Source: Pseudomonas sp. CROZ-RG-20F-R04-15
Lineage (GTDB): Bacteria > Pseudomonadota > Gammaproteobacteria > Pseudomonadales > Pseudomonadaceae
NCBI RefSeq assembly: GCF_022662375.1
Contig: NZ_JAKNQL010000003.1
Location: forward strand, 248,001-312,000
Direction: 5' to 3'
Length of the DNA stretch: 64,000 nt
In this document: positions 1 to 8,041 of the stretch, piece by piece
How positions within the stretch are numbered: the stretch's first letter is position 1
How the letters are laid out: every line of letters starts with the position of its first letter
The notes under the pieces: generated by a model
Database searches by the model: none
Seen by the model: the letters and a program-made list of their open reading frames with translations, nothing else
Told to the model about the DNA's origin: nothing
Position numbers and translations under genes: made by a program

Positions 1-434
1 TGGAAGATCCGCTGCTGAAACAGAAACTCAAGGACACCACCGGCATCGGCACGGAAGCCACCCGCGCGTCGATCATCCAGGGCTTGCTGGATCGTGGTTA
101 TCTAGTGAAAAACGGCAAGGCCCTCGCTGCCACACCGGCGGCGTTCAGCCTGATCGATGCGGTTCCTCGCGCAATTGCCGACCCCGGCACCACGGCGATC
201 TGGGAGCAGGCGCTGGACATGGTGCAAAGCGGCGAAATGAGTCTGGAAGAATTCGTCACCAAACAAGCGGCGTGGATGAGCAAACAGGTGACCCGCTGCT
301 CCAGCCTCAGCCTGACCATCAGCGGCCCGCCACCCGCCGGCAAAACCGCAGCACCGTGGAAGAAGAAACGTAAATCGACGCGCAGCAAAACCGCAGGCAC
401 CACCAAACGCACGGCGAAACCGGCGGGCAAATAA
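1..434 (+). CDS. topB: DNA topoisomerase III, C-terminal part (5' end outside window)
   Basis: The reading frame is open from the left edge and ends at TAA. The first visible residues (KDTTGIGTEATRASIIQGLL) are the conserved region of type IA topoisomerases that follows the active-site tyrosine domain; TGIGTEATRA is the family signature. The protein ends in a lysine/arginine-rich tail (KKKRKSTRSK), which is common for nucleic-acid contacts in this enzyme. Type IA topoisomerases relax or decatenate DNA through a transient 5'-phosphotyrosine single-strand break. The active-site Tyr and Toprim domain are outside the window, so completeness cannot be judged. Choice of topB over topA rests on the short C-terminus without visible Cys4 zinc fingers. 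Confidence 0.85.
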   Translation, partial: EDPLLKQKLKDTTGIGTEATRASIIQGLLDRGYLVKNGKALAATPAAFSLIDAVPRAIADPGTTAIWEQALDMVQSGEMSLEEFVTKQAAWMSKQVTRCSSLSLTISGPPPAGKTAAPWKKKRKSTRSKTAGTTKRTAKPAGK

Positions 435-482
435 AACCCGCTACTGTTTCTGCAAGGCTCAGCACTTTCAGGAACCCGGCGT

Positions 483-986
483 ATGGCCAATATCGAACTG
501 CACCCCGCCCAGCGCGATGAGCTGGAAGTCATCGAAAACCTCATGCAGTTCTACATGTATGACTTCAGCGAATGGCTGCCGCTGAAGCTCGCCGAGCATG
601 GTTTTTTCTCCATCCAGCCGAAAACCGGCTACTGGCGCCATCCGGCCACCCAACCATTTTTGATTCTCGTCGACGGTGAACTCGCCGGTTTCGTGACCGT
701 CGATAACGAAACCCATCTCACAGGCGCCGAACACAACATCGGCTACTTCTTCATCGCCCGACGCTTCCGTGGCCAAGGCGTCGCGCAGTTTGTCGTCTCT
801 GCCCTCTTGAGCCACACCCCCGGTCAATGGCAGATTTTCCATATCGACGCCAACCTGCCGGCCCAGCGCTTCTGGGCCAGACTGATGCCTGTATTGAGCG
901 GCGGCGATTTCACCCGGCAGCAGCGTGAAGTGGACGGTTATCCGTGCACGTTCTACCGCCTGTGCACGCCTTTTTCCGTTGCCTGA
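483..986 (+). CDS. GNAT family N-acetyltransferase
   Basis: A 167-residue single-domain protein, the usual GNAT length. The acetyl-CoA binding motif is RRFRGQGVAQFV (about residues 92-103), matching the R-x-x-G-x-G/A pyrophosphate loop, preceded by the strand NIGYFFI. GNAT enzymes move an acetyl group from acetyl-CoA to an amine on a protein or small molecule; the substrate cannot be told from sequence. It follows topB by 48 bases on the same strand and may be read from the same transcript. No signal peptide or membrane segment is visible, so it should be cytoplasmic. Confidence 0.8.
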   Translation: MANIELHPAQRDELEVIENLMQFYMYDFSEWLPLKLAEHGFFSIQPKTGYWRHPATQPFLILVDGELAGFVTVDNETHLTGAEHNIGYFFIARRFRGQGVAQFVVSALLSHTPGQWQIFHIDANLPAQRFWARLMPVLSGGDFTRQQREVDGYPCTFYRLCTPFSVA

Positions 987-1496
987 ACGGATTCTTTCTC
1001 ATTCCAAAACAGCTTTGTCCGACAATATGTAGTGAGCAAAAATAATCACTACAAAACCGTTGACGGCATCGTTTTGCTTTTGCATGATGAAGACGTTCCC
1101 CGATCGGGAACATCGGTAACACGCTTGAGCAAACTCGTCTGACCGCCGAGTTGTTTTTTCCGGATACACGCTGCCCACAAGGCAGATTGAAGAAGCTGAC
1201 CTGGCCTGAACGTCCAGTACAAGGACGAGAAGCGCTGGCGAAAATTCTCAAGACGCTTGTGGTCGACACGGTAAATGTCGTCAAGGAGCCTCCCGGTTTT
1301 CGCTGCTTCTCCTCGTTGTGACGCTATTGCGTAGCAGTTATTCAACACGACTACATGCAACAGATGCACGACCCCGTACTGCACACGGGCGAGCGCTGAC
1401 GTCCTGGTTTCGGTGCCAGGGATCAACTAACCGATGGGCTACCTGTATTAGCGAATCAACTTTGAAAGATCACCAGACTGGTCAAGGGGCAATATC
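987..1496. other. Gene-free stretch of 510 bases
   Basis: Open frames on both strands here have no recognisable domain, no convincing ribosome binding site and overlap one another, so I do not call a gene. The final bases before the next gene include AAGGGGC, a plausible ribosome binding site. The stretch may be decayed coding sequence, but nothing in it is identifiable. Confidence 0.4.
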
Positions 1497-1826
1497 ATGA
1501 ATCTGAACAATCAACCTACTATCGAAGAACTGGCTCGTATGTTCGCTGCGCAGAAAGACAGCCACGACAGCCATATTCTGTGGATCAGCAAGTCGGGGCA
1601 GGTGCATATCGACTGCCTGGCGACCCATGCTGACGAAGACGAGTTCGACCGCAACCATCAGAACCTGCTGGCCCGCCTGAAGATGTACCGCCGCGGCCAC
1701 GGTTATGTTGGCAAGAAAGCCGCAGCCGACAGGGACTTCATCGGTAATGTTCTGCAAACGCTGAAACAGGCGTGGGGTTCGATGCAGAACCACAATGAAG
1801 TTCGGGTGATTGATCGGTTCTGCTGA
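1497..1826 (+). CDS. Conserved hypothetical protein (109 aa)
   Basis: I do not recognise a named domain. The protein is soluble, without signal peptide or membrane segment, and mixed alpha/beta by composition. It has a His/Asp/Glu-rich middle (HADEDEFDRNH near residues 43-53) and a short basic stretch (KMYRRGHGYVGKK). The start ATG has a good ribosome binding site (AAGGGGC about 8 bases upstream), and the gene is followed at once by a strong intrinsic terminator, so it appears to be a real monocistronic unit. The gene style resembles small stress or growth-phase proteins typical of Pseudomonas, but no function can be given. Confidence 0.7.
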   Translation: MNLNNQPTIEELARMFAAQKDSHDSHILWISKSGQVHIDCLATHADEDEFDRNHQNLLARLKMYRRGHGYVGKKAAADRDFIGNVLQTLKQAWGSMQNHNEVRVIDRFC

Positions 1827-1845
1827 GTTAGTCATCAAATAATTG

Positions 1846-1882
1846 AAAGGCCTGCTTCCTTAAAGGAAGCAGGCCTTTTTTT
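1846..1882 (+). terminator. Intrinsic terminator after the 109-aa gene
   Basis: A perfect stem of about 15-16 bp (AAAGGCCTGCTTCCTT pairing with AAGGAAGCAGGCCTTT) with a minimal loop is followed by a run of seven or more T on the + strand. This is a textbook Rho-independent terminator, placed 19 bases after the upstream stop codon. Confidence 0.92.
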
Positions 1883-1918
1883 GTTCGCTTGCATTGATTT
1901 GGCGTGACTGGAATTGTA

Positions 1919-2070
1919 GCCCCTCACCCCAGCCCTCTCCCGAGGGAGAGGGGGCCGATTTATGGTGCTTTCAGAACCAGAGTTCGGCTCAGGTTTCTCA
2001 GGTCGGCGTACATCGCCCAAGCAACTCGGTCAGTCCCCTCTCCCTCTGGGAGAGGGTTAGGGTGAGGGGC
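1919..2070. repeat. Repeat element with terminal inverted ends, copy 1 (152 bp)
   Basis: The left end GCCCCTCACCC and right end GGGTGAGGGGC are exact inverted copies. The similarity continues inwards through CTCTCCC..GAGGGAGAGG on the left and CCTCTCCCTCTGGGAGAGG on the right. The core contains CAGGTCGGCGTAC and CTCGGTCAG, which recur in the two related elements near 42.9 kb and 53.9 kb. It carries no coding capacity. The right end reaches into cynR and provides its last codons and stop. Confidence 0.75.
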
Positions 2071-2944
2071 TTCCCATGTCCAACACCAATTCCACAAACG
2101 CCACCGCCGCCGCACTGTGATAATTATTGCGCCGCCGCAACAACGCCGCCCCACGCTGCGGTGCATCACTCTCCAGCCGCAACCGACGCAACGCCCGATC
2201 CTCCGTCGCAATCGCCTGCGGCAACATCGTCGCCAGCGGCGAATGCCGCACCACTTCCAGCAACGTGCTCACCGAGTTCACCTCGATCCGCACCTGCGGC
2301 GTAATCCCGTGTTGCCGGAAATATTCATCCACTGACAACCGCGTAATAAAGTCCGGCGCCAACAGGGCAAAGTCCAGTGCAGCAATATCTTCTGGCGTCA
2401 GCACTGAGCCACTGTCATATAGCGGATGCTCGCGCCCGACCATGATCCCCAGCGTTTCGGTAAACGCCGGAATGCACTCGATATCGGCGCTGCGCACCGG
2501 CGTGAACGCAATCGCAATATCCAGCGAGTCATCCGCCAGCCCCGCCTCAATGTCATCCATCGACAACTCGAAGATCTGCAAATGAATCCCCGGGTACCGC
2601 GCGGCAAAGTCGCGCACCAACGGCCCGACCAGATACGCCATGAACGTCGGTGTCATCGCCAGACGCAACGTCCCGCGAGACAAATCCTTCACGTCATGCA
2701 ACGCGCGCTTGCCCGCCTCCAGCTCCACCAACACCCGCCGTGCGCATTCGATGTAGGCCGCGCCGGCATCTGTCGGCTTGACCGTGCGCGAAGTGCGATC
2801 AAACAGATTCACTCCGAGGGTTTCCTCCAGTTGGCGAATCTGCTGCGACAAGGTTGGTTGCGACACATGCAGCGCCTCGGCGGCACGGGTAAAGCCGCCG
2901 TGGTCGGCAACGGCCAGCAGATAACGCAAATGTCGCAGCAACAT
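2057..2944 (-). CDS. cynR: LysR-family transcriptional activator of the cyanate operon
   Basis: A LysR regulator of 295 residues with the N-terminal winged HTH (LLRHLRYLLAVADHGGFTRA, then VSQPTLSQQIRQLEETLG) and a C-terminal periplasmic-binding-like sensor domain. The N-terminus closely follows what I recall of E. coli CynR, which supports the ATG at 2944 rather than one four codons upstream. It is divergent from cynS, the classical arrangement in which CynR binds between the genes and activates them when cyanate is present while repressing itself. The last five residues (GSPSP) and the TAA stop are made by the inverted end of the adjoining repeat element, so the natural C-terminus has been trimmed or replaced. 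Confidence 0.9.
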   Translation of the reverse strand: MLLRHLRYLLAVADHGGFTRAAEALHVSQPTLSQQIRQLEETLGVNLFDRTSRTVKPTDAGAAYIECARRVLVELEAGKRALHDVKDLSRGTLRLAMTPTFMAYLVGPLVRDFAARYPGIHLQIFELSMDDIEAGLADDSLDIAIAFTPVRSADIECIPAFTETLGIMVGREHPLYDSGSVLTPEDIAALDFALLAPDFITRLSVDEYFRQHGITPQVRIEVNSVSTLLEVVRHSPLATMLPQAIATEDRALRRLRLESDAPQRGAALLRRRNNYHSAAAVAFVELVLDMGSPSP

Positions 2945-3065
2945 GGCAATCACCATCTATAGGCAGGGCTTATGCGAAGCATTGTATATCGATCTTGGAC
3001 GCTATGGATGAATCGGCAGAAGATCAATCCCACACAGCAAGCCAACCCCTGAAAGGAGTGACACC

Positions 3066-3533
3066 ATGCAACAGTCCCACGCCTACAACGACACCAGCCT
3101 GGCCCTGACCACCCGCGTTCTCGACGCCAAGGCACGCAAAGATCTGTCGTGGCAGGATCTGGCCGACGGCACTGGCCTGAGCCTGGCGTACGTCACCGCT
3201 GCCCTGCTCGGCCAGCACCCGCTGCCGGAAAACGCCGCCCAAGTGGTCGGTGACAAGCTGGAACTGAGCGCTGAAGACGTCGCGGCGATGCAGATCATCC
3301 CCCTGCGTGGCAGCCTCAGCGGCGTGCCGACCGACCCGACCATCTACCGCTTCCACGAGATGATCCAGATCTACGGCACCACGCTCAAAGCGCTGGTTCA
3401 CGAGCAGTTCGGCGACGGCATCATCAGTGCGATCAACTTCAAACTCGACATCAAGAAAGTCGAAGACCCGGAAGGCGGCTCCCGCGCCGTGGTCACCCTC
3501 GACGGCAAGTTCCTGCCCCTGCGTCCGTTCTGA
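3066..3533 (+). CDS. cynS: Cyanate hydratase (cyanase)
   Basis: The 155-residue length matches the family. It converts cyanate plus bicarbonate to ammonia and CO2 by way of carbamate, detoxifying cyanate and releasing nitrogen. The N-terminal part is the HTH-like helical domain; the C-terminal part holds the catalytic triad of the decameric enzyme, here Arg95 and Glu98 in [12 protein letters not shown] and Ser121 in DGIISAIN (Arg96, Glu99 and Ser122 in E. coli). A strong ribosome binding site (AAAGGAGTG) precedes the ATG. It is the first gene of a cynS-DUF2790-cynT unit and is expected to be driven from the divergent cynR-cynS interval. Confidence 0.97.
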   Translation: MQQSHAYNDTSLALTTRVLDAKARKDLSWQDLADGTGLSLAYVTAALLGQHPLPENAAQVVGDKLELSAEDVAAMQIIPLRGSLSGVPTDPTIYRFHEMIQIYGTTLKALVHEQFGDGIISAINFKLDIKKVEDPEGGSRAVVTLDGKFLPLRPF

Positions 3534-3614
3534 TCCGCCCCGGCCCGCACCGAACGTGCGGGCCAACCCACCTCGAATGGTTACCCGTCACCCAACACAT
3601 CTGGAGGCTGCCCC

Positions 3615-3851
3615 ATGCAAAAAATTCTGTTGATTCTGGCCCTGCTCGGCGGCTTTGGCACCCAGGCAATCGCCGCTGACGAGGTCGTCGCCTACCGCTA
3701 CGGCATGCAATTGGACATCGCCCAAGTGCTGAGCATCACCCCGGTTGCCGACGTGTGTGGCGTGGTGCCGGTGGAGATGACGTATCTGGACAGCCACGGC
3801 GGTAAACACATTCTTCAATACAGCGAATTCGGCAGCGGTTGCTCGAACTAA
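3615..3851 (+). CDS. Small secreted DUF2790 protein in the cyanate operon
   Basis: 78 residues with a clear signal peptide (MQKILLILALLGGFGTQAIAA, cleavage near residue 20) and a short mature region with the pattern YRYGMQLDIAQVLSI..CGVVPVEMTYLDSHG, which I recognise as the Pseudomonas DUF2790 family. Two cysteines (in DVCGV and SGCSN) could form a disulfide in the periplasm. A good ribosome binding site (CTGGAGG) supports the start. It sits between cynS and cynT, 12 bases before cynT, so it is very likely co-expressed with cyanate degradation. The function of DUF2790 proteins is unknown to me, and this one is not part of the classical E. coli cynTSX set. Confidence 0.85.
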   Translation: MQKILLILALLGGFGTQAIAADEVVAYRYGMQLDIAQVLSITPVADVCGVVPVEMTYLDSHGGKHILQYSEFGSGCSN

Positions 3852-3863
3852 GAGGACAACACC

Positions 3864-4523
3864 ATGAAAAACCTGATTGATGGCTTCCTGAAATTCCAGA
3901 ACGAAGCGTTCCCGCAACGCACCGAACTGTTCAAACACCTGGCGACCACGCAACAGCCGGGCACCTTGTTCATCACCTGCTCCGACAGCCGCGTCGTGCC
4001 TGAACTGCTGACCCAACAAGAACCCGGCGAGCTGTTCGTGATCCGTAATGCCGGCAATATTGTGCCGTCCTACAGCCCGCATCCGGGCGGGGTTTCGGCG
4101 ACGGTGGAATATGCGGTGGCGGTGCTCGGCGTGACCGACATTGTGATCTGCGGGCATTCGGACTGCGGCGCGATGACCGCAATCGCGAAGTGCAAATGCA
4201 TGGATCACCTGCCCGCCGTCAGCGGCTGGCTGCAACATGCCGAGTCGGCGAAAGTGGTTAACGAATCACGACCGCATGCCAATGACGCGGCGAAATTGAG
4301 TTCGATGGTGCGCGAAAACGTGATTGCGCAACTGGCGAACATTCAGACCCACCCGAGCGTGCGCCTGGCTCAGGAGAAAGGCCTGCTGAATCTGCATGGC
4401 TGGGTGTATGACATCGAGACTGGCTCGATCGATGCGCTGTCCTCGGACCGCCGCACGTTTGTGCCACTGGCCGAACAACCGGCGACTTGCGCGATCCATG
4501 CACAAAGCACGCACGCCGCCTGA
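3864..4523 (+). CDS. cynT: Beta-class carbonic anhydrase
   Basis: 219 residues, the usual beta-CA length. Zinc ligands and catalytic dyad are all present: Cys39, Asp41 and Arg43 in [11 protein letters not shown], then His98 and Cys101 in [10 protein letters not shown]. The enzyme interconverts CO2 and bicarbonate. Beside cyanase its role is to keep bicarbonate, the cosubstrate of cyanase, from escaping as CO2, as shown for E. coli CynT. It is the last gene of the unit that begins at cynS and has an AGAGGA ribosome binding site. Confidence 0.95.
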   Translation: MKNLIDGFLKFQNEAFPQRTELFKHLATTQQPGTLFITCSDSRVVPELLTQQEPGELFVIRNAGNIVPSYSPHPGGVSATVEYAVAVLGVTDIVICGHSDCGAMTAIAKCKCMDHLPAVSGWLQHAESAKVVNESRPHANDAAKLSSMVRENVIAQLANIQTHPSVRLAQEKGLLNLHGWVYDIETGSIDALSSDRRTFVPLAEQPATCAIHAQSTHAA

Positions 4524-4529
4524 GCAACT

Positions 4530-4632
4530 GATCGTTCCCGCGCTCTGCGTCGGAATGCCTCAAGGGACGCTCTGCGTCCAGTGACGCGGAGCGTCACGGG
4601 CTGCGTTCCCACGCTGGAGCGTGGGAACGATC
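4530..4632. repeat. Palindromic intergenic repeat between cynT and the aldehyde dehydrogenase gene
   Basis: The ends GATCGTTCCC and GGGAACGATC are exact inverted copies. Inside are two further palindromes, TGACGCGGAGCGTCA and GTTCCCACGCTGGAGCGTGGGAAC-type arms (about 4605-4628). It fills the space between two convergent genes, where it could act as a bidirectional terminator-like structure. I recall similar sequence from other Pseudomonas genomes, but no second copy is present in this window. Confidence 0.65.
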
Positions 4633-4645
4633 ACTGGCTACGAGA

Positions 4646-6148
4646 TCAGCGTTTTACCGTGAGGTCTATTTGGGTCATGCGGCTACGAACGGTGAACACG
4701 CCATCCCCCGAAAGAATCGCGCTGCGCGCAAACAGGCGCCCGCTCTCCCAGTTCGAAAGCCCCAACTCCGGCTTGTTCAGCGCGTACTGCCCATCGACCC
4801 AACGGGTAACGCCGTTGCCCACGAACGGCGCATTCACCGCGTTGTAAAAACGCTCTTGTTCGGCGGCATCTTCACTGATCAACGACACGGTAAATTGCGG
4901 GCTGTAGCGGTTGAACAGCGCAATCGCCTGATTCAGATCGTCGACAATCATCAGGCTGACTTCCGGGGTTTCTTCCCATTCCCATTCGCGGCCCAATGCG
5001 GATTCCGCCAAGGGCTCAGCCAGCGCTTCAGTCTGATAACCCTCAGCGCGATAAACCTCGACCGTTGCGTTCTGCCACTCGCCAGGCAGACAACGTTCGC
5101 TGCCTTCAACGATGTGCAGCTTGCAACCCTGGCCACGCGCGGCGCCGGCCTGTTGCAAAGCCTCAAGAAACAACGGCACCAGTTCCGCCGCGCGATCACG
5201 ATGGATCAGGCAGACGTTCAACGTATTGCAGACTTTGCGATCCAGCGAGTTGCGCACCACGGCGACGAAACGTGTGGCATCGGCAGCACGATCGGCAATC
5301 AACCACGCGCCCCCCGTGCCATGCAGGCTGACCGCGGTGCCAGCCTGCTGGGCGATACTGCCCAACTGACTGACCGCACGACCCGAACCGCGCGCCACCG
5401 CCAACGACAGACGTCGGTCAGCGAACATCGCCCAACCGGCCGCATGATTAACACTTTCCACCAACGCCACCGCACCGGCCGGCAGACCGGCATCGGCCAG
5501 CGCCGGGTTCAACGCGTGAGTGACAATGGCTTGCGCGGTACCCAACGCATCGCTGCCGATGCGCAGTACGGCGGTGTTGCCGGTGCGCAAGACACCGGCC
5601 GCATCAGCGAACACGTTCGGCCGACCTTCAAAGACAAACGCAACAATACCCAGCGGCGAGACTACTTGTTCGACCTTCCAGCCGTCATGCTCAACGCTGC
5701 TGATGACTTTGCCACGCGTTGCCGCCGCATCACGCCAGGCGCGCAGGCCGGCAATCATGTCGCCACGCATGCGCTCATCGGCGAGCAGGCGCGTGGTGGA
5801 GCGGCCGCGCGCCTTGGCTCGCTCGATGTCGGCGAGGTTGGCGGATTCGATCTGCGCCCAGCAATCCGGAGTTTCCAGACGTTGCGCGAACAGGTCGAAA
5901 AACTGGCTGATCGCCTCATCGGACACCGCCGACAACGCGGTGAATGCCGCTGCCGCGCGCTCGATCGCTACCGACGCCGCTTGCTGATCCGCCACGGGGA
6001 CCAGCAGCAACTCGCCACTGACCTGCTCCACCAGCAGATGATCACCGGGCTGAAACCGCGCGGCCAGTTCGGGGCTGACCACGGTGACGCGGTTACCAGC
6101 GAAAGGGATCGGCGTGCCAGCGACTAGACGTTCGAGCGCAAGAGACAT
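4646..6148 (-). CDS. Aldehyde dehydrogenase related to glutamate-5-semialdehyde dehydrogenase (ProA-like)
   Basis: A 500-residue member of the ALDH superfamily. The cofactor region GIVAFVFEGRPNVFADAAG resembles ProA (VIYESRPNVT), the probable nucleophile is Cys in LDRKVCNTLNVCL, and the C-terminal GDGVFTVRSR is ProA-like too. ProA makes glutamate-5-semialdehyde from glutamyl phosphate during proline synthesis. However, the protein is longer than the usual ProA of about 420 residues, with an added N-terminal 70-80 residues (PGDHLLVEQVSGELLLVPVAD), and it is not next to other proline genes. It is better read as a ProA-like paralogue of unknown substrate. It stands alone between two repeats. Confidence 0.75.
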   Translation of the reverse strand: MSLALERLVAGTPIPFAGNRVTVVSPELAARFQPGDHLLVEQVSGELLLVPVADQQAASVAIERAAAAFTALSAVSDEAISQFFDLFAQRLETPDCWAQIESANLADIERAKARGRSTTRLLADERMRGDMIAGLRAWRDAAATRGKVISSVEHDGWKVEQVVSPLGIVAFVFEGRPNVFADAAGVLRTGNTAVLRIGSDALGTAQAIVTHALNPALADAGLPAGAVALVESVNHAAGWAMFADRRLSLAVARGSGRAVSQLGSIAQQAGTAVSLHGTGGAWLIADRAADATRFVAVVRNSLDRKVCNTLNVCLIHRDRAAELVPLFLEALQQAGAARGQGCKLHIVEGSERCLPGEWQNATVEVYRAEGYQTEALAEPLAESALGREWEWEETPEVSLMIVDDLNQAIALFNRYSPQFTVSLISEDAAEQERFYNAVNAPFVGNGVTRWVDGQYALNKPELGLSNWESGRLFARSAILSGDGVFTVRSRMTQIDLTVKR

Positions 6149-6218
6149 GAAGCGGATTCACCATGCAGGGAGCGGCCGGAAAATGTATAGGAACACAATC
6201 CTCCAAAGCAACCGCTAA

Positions 6219-6313
6219 CCCTGTGGGAGCGAGCCTGCTCGCGAAAGCGGTGGATCCGATACATCAATGTTGGCTGACCTGACGCCTTCGCGAGCAGGCT
6301 CGCTCCCACAGGG
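6219..6313. repeat. REP palindrome pair
   Basis: Two arms with the core GTGGGAGCGAGCCTGCTCGC lie in opposite orientation, separated by about 45 bases. Transcribed, the pair folds into one long hairpin. It occupies the interval between two leftward genes. Confidence 0.9.
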
Positions 6314-6337
6314 TTTTGTGGTGTTTGGCGGATCGGG

Positions 6338-7246
6338 TCAGAAGACTGACCAGCCAATCCGCGCGCTAAGCATCTCCAGCGCCGCCATCCCCGCCAGCGA
6401 GTTCCCCGCCGCATTCAACTCCGGCGACCACACGCACACCGTGAACTGACCCGGCACCACCGCGACAATCCCGCCGCCGACGCCGCTCTTGCCCGGCAAG
6501 CCAACGCGATAGGCGAAGTTGCCCGCTTCGTCATACAGCCCACTGGTGGCCATGATCGAGTTGACCTGCTGGGTTTGTCGGCGCGTCAGGATCTGTTCGC
6601 CGCTGTGTTTGCAGAAACCGTCATTGGCCAGAAAGCAGAACGCCCGCGCCAGATCAATGCAGTTCATGCGCAACGCGCAGTGGCTGAAATAGCTGCGCAG
6701 CACCGCTTCGACGTCGTTGTGAAAGTTGCCGAACGACTGCATCAGATACGCCATCGCCGCATTGCGCGCGCGGTGTTGGTATTCGGAGTCGGCGACTTTG
6801 CCGTCGATCATGATCTGCGGATTGCCCGACAGGCGCCGGACGAAATCACGCATCGACAAAGTAGGTGCGGCGAAGCGCGACTGGTTGATGTCGCAGATCA
6901 CCAGCGCGCCGGCGTTGATGAACGGATTACGCGGCCGACCGCGCTCGAATTCCAGTTGCACCAGCGAGTTGAACGGTTGCCCGGACGGCTCGTGACCGAG
7001 GCGTTCCCAGATCGCTTCGCCGGAATGATCGATCGCCTGCACCAGGCTGAACACCTTGGAAATACTCTGCACCGAGAACGGCGTCTCGGCGTCACCGGCG
7101 CAGTACATCTCGCCGTCGTTGCCATACACGGCGATGCCCAGCTGATTGGCCGGCACGGTGCCGAGGGCGGGAATGTAGTCAGCCACTTTGCCCTGCCCGA
7201 TCAAAGGGCGGACAGCGTCAAGAATCTCGTTCAACAGCGCTTGCAT
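6338..7246 (-). CDS. glsB: Glutaminase
   Basis: 302 residues from the ATG at 7246; the alternative frame start 29 codons upstream adds a Pro/Ser-rich leader that the family lacks. The serine-dependent beta-lactamase-like fold is recognised by the SxxK motif in [12 protein letters not shown], by [10 protein letters not shown], and by [22 protein letters not shown] near the C-terminus. It hydrolyses glutamine to glutamate and ammonia in the cytoplasm. It is monocistronic, with a REP pair just after the stop codon. Confidence 0.93.
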   Translation of the reverse strand: MQALLNEILDAVRPLIGQGKVADYIPALGTVPANQLGIAVYGNDGEMYCAGDAETPFSVQSISKVFSLVQAIDHSGEAIWERLGHEPSGQPFNSLVQLEFERGRPRNPFINAGALVICDINQSRFAAPTLSMRDFVRRLSGNPQIMIDGKVADSEYQHRARNAAMAYLMQSFGNFHNDVEAVLRSYFSHCALRMNCIDLARAFCFLANDGFCKHSGEQILTRRQTQQVNSIMATSGLYDEAGNFAYRVGLPGKSGVGGGIVAVVPGQFTVCVWSPELNAAGNSLAGMAALEMLSARIGWSVF

Positions 7247-7383
7247 GCCGGGTTCCGAAGTCTCGCCCCGTGGGATTGCGGGGACACTGGGGCTAGACGC
7301 TGCGCCCGCCCGTCGAATCACACCGGCCGGCATTGCGCAGAATGTTCTAGGCTAAACCGCACATTCAGAAACCGGAGAGCACC

Positions 7384-7872
7384 ATGCATCTCGAAGGCTC
7401 CTGCCATTGTGGCGAGGTCACGTTCAGCCTCACCAGCGCCCACCCTTATCCTTATCAACGCTGCTATTGCTCGATCTGCCGCAAGACCCAGGGCGGTGGC
7501 GGTTATGCGATCAACCTTGGCGGCGACGCGACCAGCCTCAAGGTCCGCGGGCGCAAACACATCAGCATTTATTACGCGAAGATGAAAGGCGAAGGCGATC
7601 AGCGCGCCCATCGCAGCACGGCCGAACGACATTTCTGTTCACTGTGCGGCAGCGGCTTGTGGCTGTTCAGCCCGGAGTGGCCGGAGCTGATCCACCCGTT
7701 CGCTTCGGCCATCGACACGCCGTTGCCGGTGCCGCAGGAGCACACGCATTTGATGCTCGGTTCGAAAGCAACCTGGGTCGAAATCGAGGCGAAACCCAAG
7801 GACCAGCAATTTGACGAATATCCCGAAGAATCGATTGCCCAGTGGCATGAGCGCCTCGGCTTGACCCGCTGA
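7384..7872 (+). CDS. GFA-type zinc-binding protein
   Basis: 162 residues with the Cys pattern of the GFA (glutathione-dependent formaldehyde-activating, formerly DUF636) fold: GSCHCGEV near residue 7, CYCSICRKTQGG near residue 28 and HFCSLCGSGLW near residue 82. These cysteines bind structural and catalytic zinc. The founding member condenses formaldehyde with glutathione, but most bacterial relatives have no proven reaction and the name should not be taken as function. A GGAG ribosome binding site precedes the ATG. No operon partner is evident. Confidence 0.85.
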   Translation: MHLEGSCHCGEVTFSLTSAHPYPYQRCYCSICRKTQGGGGYAINLGGDATSLKVRGRKHISIYYAKMKGEGDQRAHRSTAERHFCSLCGSGLWLFSPEWPELIHPFASAIDTPLPVPQEHTHLMLGSKATWVEIEAKPKDQQFDEYPEESIAQWHERLGLTR

Positions 7873-7883
7873 ACCGTGCCCCC

Positions 7884-8024
7884 TGGAGTGAGCCTGCTCG
7901 CGATAGCGGTGGATCAGCAGCAAAAATGCTGATTGGACTGACCCCTTCGCGAGCAAGCTCGCTCCCACAGTGATCTGTGGTGCTCACAAATCCAATGTGG
8001 GAGCGAGCTTGCTCGCGAAGGGGC
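7884..8024. repeat. Cluster of three REP arms
   Basis: An inverted pair (7884-7970; the first arm is the variant GGAGTGAGCCTGCTCGCGAT) is followed 25 bases later by a single arm in the left-arm orientation (7996-8024, GTGGGAGCGAGCTTGCTCGC). The cluster fills the gap between two convergent genes. Confidence 0.88.
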
Positions 8025-8041
8025 CGGCACAGGCCACAGCA

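Noticed and set aside
910..1426. Two overlapping minus-strand frames of about 125 codons in the gap after the GNAT gene
   Set aside because: No ribosome site, no recognisable domain and mutual overlap; a decayed gene is possible but not supported.
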